A stretch of 11,531 bases of DNA, from the NCBI GenBank assembly GCA_018664265.1, contig JABJOR010000083.1, positions 1-11,531 of the forward strand, read 5' to 3'. This document shows, one piece after another, positions 6,880 through 11,531 of the stretch. Source of the DNA: Rhodospirillales bacterium. GTDB taxonomy: Bacteria; Pseudomonadota; Alphaproteobacteria; Rhodospirillales; Casp-alpha2. Each line of letters starts with the position of its first letter. Position 1 is the first letter of the stretch. The notes beneath the pieces are model-generated. The model was not told the DNA's origin. It ran no database searches and worked only from the letters and a program-made list of their open reading frames with translations. The position numbers were made by a program, and so were the translations under genes.

Positions 6880-7641
6880 ATGACTTCGTCAAATCCTGTT
6901 CGCCGCATGACTTTAATTATAGATGTTGTAGCGTCTTCTCATGACTCCATGACATTGGCTGACATTTCAAAAGCTGTCGAATTACCGCCCTCTACCACAC
7001 ACCGAACGTTGAATATTTTGCTGGATGTTGGATACCTGAAGCTAGATCCTGCCACAAAATCTTATGAGATCGGTGAACGTTTAAAGCGTGTCCTGCTGTT
7101 AAGTCTGGGCACTGGCTCACTCGAAGAATTAGCCCGGCCTGTCCTGGTTGAACTTGCCGAGAAGTTTGCAGAGACGGCCTATGTCGTTCAAATGACCAGT
7201 TCCGGCCTTCAATTGGTTGACTATTATTTACCAACCACAGGTTCCAGAACGTTGGTCCATCCAGGATTTGAATTTCCAATGCATGCAACGGCGTCTGGCA
7301 AAGCAATTTTTGCCTTTAAATCTGATGAGGAGATTGAGCTGGAACTAACCAAGAGCATTGAAAAATTCATGCCAAATACAATTATCGGAAAGAAAGCCAT
7401 AAAAGCCGAGTTGCGTCATACCCGCGAACGGGGATACGCAACCAATGATTCAGAACTTGATCCGGGTATATATGCTGTCGCGGCGCCTTTGAAATTGGGG
7501 GAGGATACCATTATCGGAGCACTGGCCATTGTCGGGGTTCGAGAACGATTTTGTGGTAATTTTAAAACAGAGGATATCGCTTCCAGCATTGTGAAAGCAG
7601 CAGATGATATTTCTCGACTACTGTTTTCAGGTGTTAAATAA
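6880..7641 (+). CDS. IclR-family transcriptional regulator
   Basis: The 253-residue product has the two-domain IclR architecture. An N-terminal winged helix-turn-helix spans about residues 8-62 (MTLADISKAVELPPSTTHRTLNILLDVGYL region). A C-terminal GAF-like effector domain spans about 80-250 and includes the conserved FPMHATASGKAIFA block (132-145) and ERGYATNDSELDPGIYAVAAPL. Such dimers bind palindromic operators next to catabolic genes and respond to a pathway metabolite. The ATG at 6880 has AGGA at 6-base spacing. The gene is divergent from the seven-gene minus operon and shares a 132-bp control region containing a phased palindrome, so it is the likely regulator of that operon and perhaps of itself. 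The effector is unknown. Downstream it faces the serine dehydratase-like gene tail to tail. Confidence 0.93.
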   Translation: MTSSNPVRRMTLIIDVVASSHDSMTLADISKAVELPPSTTHRTLNILLDVGYLKLDPATKSYEIGERLKRVLLLSLGTGSLEELARPVLVELAEKFAETAYVVQMTSSGLQLVDYYLPTTGSRTLVHPGFEFPMHATASGKAIFAFKSDEEIELELTKSIEKFMPNTIIGKKAIKAELRHTRERGYATNDSELDPGIYAVAAPLKLGEDTIIGALAIVGVRERFCGNFKTEDIASSIVKAADDISRLLFSGVK

Positions 7642-7705
7642 CAAACCCTGTAAAGTGTCATCGTCAAAGGGTAGCTGCCCAGACATATCATTACCCCATC
7701 AATAT

Positions 7706-9226
7706 TTATGACATTTCTTTTAAAAGGCGTTGTCCAGTTGGCGTCATTGCCAAGCCGCCTTTACCAGTACATCGTAATTCACACGGAATGGCCTGCCCCA
7801 CTTTGTGCATGGCGACGATCACTTCATCGAGTGGAATAAGGGGATCAAATCCTGCCAACACCATATTGGCTGCTGAAAGGGCATTGCCAGCCATCAGGAC
7901 GTTTTTGCCCAAACAGGGAGCCTCTACACGATTGGCTACAGGATCACAGACAAGGCCAAAAGTGTTTTGCAAAGCCATGGAAGCTGCACCAAGGGCTTGT
8001 TCAAGCGTACCATCAAAAAGACTAATAAGGGCCGCCGCAGCCATACCGGAGCCCGAGCCTGTTTCAGCCTGACAACCTCCAAGCTCAGCAGAGAACGTTG
8101 CCTTGCGTGCAATAAACACACCGACAAGGCCAGCCGATAACATGGCTTTGACTTTTTGATCTTCAGACATGTTGAGGGCATTTGCCACACCAAGACAGGT
8201 ACCGGGCAGAGTGCCGCAAGCCCCGGCCGTTGGGGCAGCAACGATAATACCCATAGAACTCTTGATATCCATCAGCGCCGTAACGGCCAGGATCACATCA
8301 TTTGTGAGCCCCAGATTCATGAAGCTGTTCGATAACATTTTCAGTTTATAATTCGGTGCTTGTGTAGAAAAAATGCGATCCGCATAAGACGTGCCGGCAA
8401 TTCCCTGGGCAATGGACTGGTCTAATATGCGAACAATCTCACGCATCTTGTCAAAAACTATTTCCTCGGAGATATTGCCTCGGGCACTTTCGTAGATAAG
8501 GGCCAGCTTCCAAAGATCCATTCCCTTGTCTGTATTAAAGCTGATCAGCTCTTCACTATCGCGAAAAGGAATGCTCAACTCCCGTTGTGAGCCTATGGGT
8601 AAAACAGGTTTGAGGGTTCTGACCTCACAGTCATCAGGCAACTGGCTTTTATCGACAAAAGCCTGGCCTTTCACTTGAATAAGATATCCTTCAGGGGTTT
8701 CATGTTGAAGGACATAATCACTCTTAAGTGTACCCATCAAAGTTTTATCCGTGCACAAAATCAACGTCTCATAATAATCACCGACGATGGAGAGTTTGCA
8801 GCCATTGATCTCGATGATTTCGATCATCCCGCCACCCGTTGAAATGGCAATGAAACAAATCGATTCAGTATTGTTTGAAAGAGTGAGTTTGTATGTGTTG
8901 GCGTGAATTGCCTGATAATCGGTAATGCGTATTTCTACGCTTATGCCTTGACCTTCAAGATGTGAGACAGCATCGACCATGCGCTCATCTGTCACATCCC
9001 AACCCATCAGGCCCGTAAACAACCCCATGTCAGAGCCTTGGCTGTCGTGTGTGGGCTTTAACGAACCGTTGGGATCATATTCGATGAGGGCACGATCAAA
9101 CTCTCCCTTCATATAATCTCGTGCCAGAGCCCCAATACGATGAGCTGCTGCAACATGAGAGCTGGAGGCTCCACGCATGACAGGGCCTATAACGTCATTG
9201 AAAATACTGGGGTAATAATCGTTCAT
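7706..9226 (-). CDS. iron-sulfur L-serine dehydratase-like protein, fused beta+alpha domains, divergent type
   Basis: The 506-residue product combines an N-terminal serine dehydratase beta domain (about 1-160) and a C-terminal alpha domain (about 250-506). Known members convert L-serine to pyruvate and ammonia using a [4Fe-4S] cluster. C385 (GGCQAETG), C427 (LVCDPVAN) and C438 (EAPC) have the 42- and 11-residue spacings of the three cluster ligands in bacterial serine dehydratases. Several features are unusual. The family's GPSSSHT motif appears as MRGASSSHVAAAH (17-29), PTAGACGTLPG replaces PTNGAAG/PTAGSSG, and the protein ends GGLAMTPTGQRLLKEMS without the C-terminal cysteine that caps the cluster in characterised enzymes. 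At 506 residues it is longer than the roughly 455 usual for single-chain forms. The ATG at 9226 follows AAGG at 8-base spacing. The substrate may be serine or another beta-hydroxy amino acid. Confidence 0.85.
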   Translation of the reverse strand: MNDYYPSIFNDVIGPVMRGASSSHVAAAHRIGALARDYMKGEFDRALIEYDPNGSLKPTHDSQGSDMGLFTGLMGWDVTDERMVDAVSHLEGQGISVEIRITDYQAIHANTYKLTLSNNTESICFIAISTGGGMIEIIEINGCKLSIVGDYYETLILCTDKTLMGTLKSDYVLQHETPEGYLIQVKGQAFVDKSQLPDDCEVRTLKPVLPIGSQRELSIPFRDSEELISFNTDKGMDLWKLALIYESARGNISEEIVFDKMREIVRILDQSIAQGIAGTSYADRIFSTQAPNYKLKMLSNSFMNLGLTNDVILAVTALMDIKSSMGIIVAAPTAGACGTLPGTCLGVANALNMSEDQKVKAMLSAGLVGVFIARKATFSAELGGCQAETGSGSGMAAAALISLFDGTLEQALGAASMALQNTFGLVCDPVANRVEAPCLGKNVLMAGNALSAANMVLAGFDPLIPLDEVIVAMHKVGQAIPCELRCTGKGGLAMTPTGQRLLKEMS

Positions 9227-9265
9227 GATTTAAACCTTATATAGTAATCGCAGCCCCACCCAATC

Positions 9266-9313
9266 GTATAAACCTGATCAACTGACACGTCCATGTTTGG
9301 GTGTATAAACCTG
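9266..9313. repeat. two direct repeats of GTATAAACCTG, 37 bp apart
   Basis: Exact 11-bp copies lie at 9266-9276 and 9303-9313, and a degenerate third copy ends at 9339. On the minus strand they read CAGGTTTATAC, upstream of the dehydratase-like gene. They are candidate tandem regulator sites. Confidence 0.7.
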
Positions 9314-9326
9314 CCTTCTTGTAGCT

Positions 9327-9339
9327 CAGGATTAACCTG
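9327..9339. promoter_or_regulatory. palindrome CAGG-ATTAA-CCTG
   Basis: A perfect 4-bp inverted repeat with a 5-bp spacer uses the same CAGG/CCTG core as the neighbouring repeats. It is the best-centred candidate operator in this gap. Confidence 0.4.
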
Positions 9340-9430
9340 TTATCTCCCCCTCAACTTAAGTCCCTCAAATAAGATTTGCCCGCAATAGCAACAAGTTTTG
9401 CTTCCTGCCATAGCCGTGGCATCGTAAGGT

Positions 9431-9461
9431 TTGCCTGATCTCGATTCTGAAAAACAGGCAA
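9431..9461. promoter_or_regulatory. inverted repeat TTGCCTG / CAGGCAA just upstream of the DapA-like gene
   Basis: A perfect 7-bp inverted repeat (9431-9437 and 9455-9461) with a 17-bp spacer ends 16 bp before the ATG at 9478. It shares the CCTG/CAGG core. It may be a regulator site; as an RNA stem the loop would be large. Confidence 0.45.
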
Positions 9462-9477
9462 GATAGGAAACATAATT

Positions 9478-10356
9478 ATGTTTGAAGGTATAAATCTGGC
9501 AATGCGAACCCCATTCCATGCGGATGGATCAATTGATTGGGTTCGGTATGAAGAATTGCTCGATATTTATCTTGATACAGGCGTCCATGGTTTCGTCCTG
9601 AGTTCAGGAACGGGTGCGCATGTTTACCTCACAGAAGCAGAAAGTCTGAAGCTTTTTGAAATCGGTATCAAACGCATCGCAGGTCGTGCCAAGGTCATCT
9701 GTCATACATCGGCATTGGTCCAGGAGGAAGTTATCCGTAGAACCCAAAATGCTGCGGATTTGGGCGCCGATGGTGTTATGGTTTTACCACCGTTCTTTGA
9801 AGGCCCCAGTGACGATGATGGTGTTGTGGCTTTCTATGAAGCCATTGATACAGTTGGCATCCCGGTTATCGGTTACAACGTTCCAGCAGCAGTTGGATTT
9901 GAAGTGACCCCTGCCCTGTTCAAACGCCTTTCTGCCTTACCAAATTTTTACGGTGTTAAAGACAGTGCCGGTGATCTTTCCAAACAGAAAGTGCTCTCCA
10001 TGACGGGTGGCAATATCATCAACGGGGCTGATGCAATCGCATTTTACGCCTTGCTTGCAGGGGCCAAGAGTCTGATTTGGGGTGGTGCAGGCATCGCACC
10101 AAAATCCTGTGTAAAGCTTTATAAACAAGTTGCGAGTGCTGATTATACTGGCGCACTGGAAACTTGGGAGCGACTGTTTCCGATCATGTCGTTCGCCTGG
10201 TTCGATGATTACGTTCCCGCCGTTTACGCGGCCTGTGCAGAAATGGGTTATGATACTGGCGCACCAAGACGGCCCCTGTCCCGGTTTAATGAAGCCCACC
10301 GTCCGGCGCTTCTTCAGGCTCTGGAGCCATTGATGAATGAACGCCATGGACTTTGA
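9478..10356 (+). CDS. DapA/NanA-superfamily aldolase or lyase, not a true dihydrodipicolinate synthase
   Basis: The 292-residue product has the TIM-barrel class I aldolase layout of the DHDPS/N-acetylneuraminate lyase superfamily. The Schiff-base lysine is K161 (YGVKDSAGDLSKQK) and the catalytic tyrosine is Y133 (GYNVP), the same positions as in E. coli DapA. Two features argue against lysine biosynthesis. R138, which binds aspartate semialdehyde in DapA, is alanine here (NVPAAVG), and the GTTGE loop is replaced by SSGTGAHVYLTEAE (42-55). Catabolic relatives act on 2-keto-3-deoxy sugar acids or deaminate pyrroline-4-hydroxy-2-carboxylate. The ATG at 9478 has AGGA (9465-9468) at 9-base spacing. 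Its end overlaps the following FAD oxidase, so the two probably act in one pathway; a DapA-type enzyme beside a DAO-type oxidase recalls hydroxyproline catabolism. The substrate is unproven. Confidence 0.85.
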   Translation: MFEGINLAMRTPFHADGSIDWVRYEELLDIYLDTGVHGFVLSSGTGAHVYLTEAESLKLFEIGIKRIAGRAKVICHTSALVQEEVIRRTQNAADLGADGVMVLPPFFEGPSDDDGVVAFYEAIDTVGIPVIGYNVPAAVGFEVTPALFKRLSALPNFYGVKDSAGDLSKQKVLSMTGGNIINGADAIAFYALLAGAKSLIWGGAGIAPKSCVKLYKQVASADYTGALETWERLFPIMSFAWFDDYVPAVYAACAEMGYDTGAPRRPLSRFNEAHRPALLQALEPLMNERHGL

Positions 10357-11531
10357 TCGAACCGTTAAACGTCTTCCAAAAGACCCCGGCGAAACGGGCT
10401 GGAACAAGCTCCTTCCCCCTGCCCCATCAGCCAGAACATTGCAGGAGGATATCCACGCCGACTGGCTGATTATCGGCGCCGGGTTCGCCGGGTTGGCAAG
10501 CGCGCGCGAACTTTCGCGCTTGTGCCCCGGTGACAAAATCGTCTTGCTGGATGCAGTGCGCGTGGGTGAAGGACCAGCTGGACGCAATTCCGGTTTCATG
10601 ATCGATTTGCCACATGACATATCTGCCAGCAGCTATGCAGGCGCTGAAGAGAAAGACCGCAAACAGACGGCCATGAACCGATTGGCGATTTCATTCGCCA
10701 GGGACGCTGCACAAGAATACGGACTATCGAAAGAAGCCTTTAATCTATCGGGCAAGATCAACGCGGCCGCGACAGAAAGCGGAATGCGTCACAATGCCCA
10801 ATATGCTCGGCACCTCTCAAGCATGGGAGAAGAATACCGTTTTCTCAATGCGGGTGAGATGAAGGACATGACGGGAACTGAGTATTATCAAGGTGGTCTG
10901 TATACACCCGGCACCGCCATGATCCAGCCGGCAATGTTTGTACGCGCCATGGCAACGGGACTGGCAGACAAAGTGATGATCTTTGAAAACAGCCCGGTAA
11001 CAAATCTCAAGCACAGTGGTGGTGAATGGACGGCGCGCACACCAACGGGCTCAGTTCGAGCACCCAAAGTAATCCTGGCTGTTAATGGTCATGTCGAGAA
11101 TTTTGGATTTTACAAACGCCAGTTAATGCATGTCTTTACCTATGCCTCCATGACCAGTGCCTTGACCACGACCGAGGTAAAGCGCCTTGGCGGAATACCA
11201 CAATGGTCAGCAACACCCGCCGACCCTATGGGCACAACTGTGCGGCGCATATCAGGAACTGGCGGAGATCGCATCATCGTGCGCAACAGGTTTACGTATA
11301 ATCCCGGCATGGAAGTTTCAGGCGAACGCCTTGAGGCCATCAAACGCAGCCATGTAAAATCCTTTAAAGCACGCTTCACGCAAATCAAGGACACCCAGAT
11401 GGAATATACCTGGGGTGGGCGTTTGTGTTTGGCATGGAATAGCGTATCTGCGTTCGGTGAAATCGAATCGGGTTTGTTTTCTGCTTGTTGTCAAAACGGT
11501 GTTGGCGCAGCAAAAGGAACACACGCCGGGA
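10337..11531 (+). CDS. DAO-type FAD-dependent oxidoreductase (amino acid/amine oxidase family), partial, 3' end outside window
   Basis: An open frame of 398 codons runs to the window edge with no stop. The N-terminal Rossmann signature for FAD is ADWLIIGAGFAGLASARELS (41-60), followed by the acidic D72 in VLLD and the flavin-loop block GEGPAGRNSGFMIDLPH (77-93). These are typical of the D-amino-acid dehydrogenase / gamma-glutamylputrescine oxidase / sarcosine oxidase branch. The TPGTAMIQPAMFVRAMATGLA stretch and VILAVNGHVENFG also fit DAO proteins. I chose ATG 10337 because GGAG (10323-10326) precedes it at 10-base spacing and a TGA lies directly upstream; ATG 10346 is an alternative. The 20-bp overlap with the DapA-like gene indicates translational coupling. 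The last, C-terminal flavin-binding part is missing from the window, so substrate class cannot be fixed. Oxidation of an amine or amino acid upstream of the DapA-like step is plausible. Confidence 0.87.
   Translation, partial: MNAMDFDRTVKRLPKDPGETGWNKLLPPAPSARTLQEDIHADWLIIGAGFAGLASARELSRLCPGDKIVLLDAVRVGEGPAGRNSGFMIDLPHDISASSYAGAEEKDRKQTAMNRLAISFARDAAQEYGLSKEAFNLSGKINAAATESGMRHNAQYARHLSSMGEEYRFLNAGEMKDMTGTEYYQGGLYTPGTAMIQPAMFVRAMATGLADKVMIFENSPVTNLKHSGGEWTARTPTGSVRAPKVILAVNGHVENFGFYKRQLMHVFTYASMTSALTTTEVKRLGGIPQWSATPADPMGTTVRRISGTGGDRIIVRNRFTYNPGMEVSGERLEAIKRSHVKSFKARFTQIKDTQMEYTWGGRLCLAWNSVSAFGEIESGLFSACCQNGVGAAKGTHAG

Larger units (their letters stand above)
9227..9477. promoter_or_regulatory. 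251-bp divergent control region between the dehydratase-like and DapA-like genes
   Basis: I see no gene in this gap. It is rich in CCTG/CAGG motifs: two exact copies of GTATAAACCTG (9266-9276 and 9303-9313), ATTAACCTG (9331-9339), a CAGG-N5-CCTG palindrome (9327-9339), and a TTGCCTG...CAGGCAA pair (9431-9461). TAAACCT at 9231-9237 and TAAGGTTT (9425-9432) add related elements at both ends. No convincing -35/-10 pair stands out in either direction. Confidence 0.6.

Noticed and set aside
7669..7680. GGG-TAGCTG-CCC hairpin between the convergent regulator and dehydratase-like genes, as a terminator
   Set aside because: The stem is only 3-4 bp and no T-run follows on the plus strand (only TTT on the minus), so a terminator call is not supported.
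9406..9421. TGCCA/TGGCA small hairpin in the 251-bp control gap
   Set aside because: A 5-bp stem with a 6-base loop and no U-tract or associated start is expected by chance; no riboswitch or attenuator structure is recognisable.
9937..10620. 227-codon minus-strand open frame across the DapA/FAD oxidase junction
   Set aside because: Both plus-strand genes beneath it have clear family motifs and ribosome sites; the antisense product resembles nothing known.
1..11531. Defence system, toxin-antitoxin, phage or mobile element content
   Set aside because: No nuclease, transposase, integrase, reverse transcriptase, repeat-spacer array or terminal inverted repeats were found; all sizeable genes are metabolic or regulatory.

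Overview
The window reads as accessory metabolic DNA from a Gram-negative bacterium of moderate G+C, most likely an alphaproteobacterium. This rests on family resemblance (AruI-like decarboxylase, GlcD-like oxidase, M20 carbamoylase and IclR regulator in one locus), frequent GTG starts and tight gene packing. It is an inference from sequence style, not a database match. I see no RNA genes, CRISPR arrays, phage genes or insertion sequences. Apart from short regulatory gaps, the window is filled with catabolic enzymes.

Region A (1-6747, minus strand) is a compact seven-gene operon read right to left. In order it holds an M20 zinc amidohydrolase of the N-carbamoyl-amino-acid hydrolase type, a class III PLP aminotransferase, a short-chain dehydrogenase, and a ureohydrolase of the agmatinase/guanidinobutyrase type. 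These are followed by a previously hidden 51-codon small ORF, a thiamine-diphosphate 2-oxoacid decarboxylase resembling 5-guanidino-2-oxopentanoate decarboxylase (AruI), and a GlcD-like FAD oxidase that runs off the left edge. Junctions are 5 bp, an ATGA overlap, 19 bp, an ATGA overlap, 2 bp and an 8 bp overlap, so the genes are probably co-transcribed and partly translationally coupled. The decarboxylase plus ureohydrolase pair points to a guanidino compound (arginine-derived 2-ketoarginine, then guanidinobutanal/guanidinobutyrate, then GABA and urea). The extra amidohydrolase, aminotransferase, SDR and flavin oxidase do not match the textbook arginine transaminase pathway.

Region B (6748-7641) has an AT-rich divergent control region with a 10-bp-phased triple half-site over the operon's likely -10 box. 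It is followed on the plus strand by an IclR-family regulator, the probable controller of operon A.

Region C (7642-9226) holds a convergent minus-strand iron-sulfur L-serine dehydratase-like protein. It has all three cluster cysteines but lacks the C-terminal cysteine tail. Region D (9227-9477) is a divergent control region with repeated CCTG/CAGG motifs. Region E (9478-11531, plus strand) carries a DapA-superfamily aldolase/lyase that lacks the DHDPS substrate arginine. It overlaps the start of a DAO-type FAD amine/amino-acid oxidase that runs off the right edge.

Taken together this looks like a catabolic island for one or two nitrogenous compounds. The most novel items are the hidden small gene in operon A, the unusual enzyme combination, and the operator-like repeat arrays.
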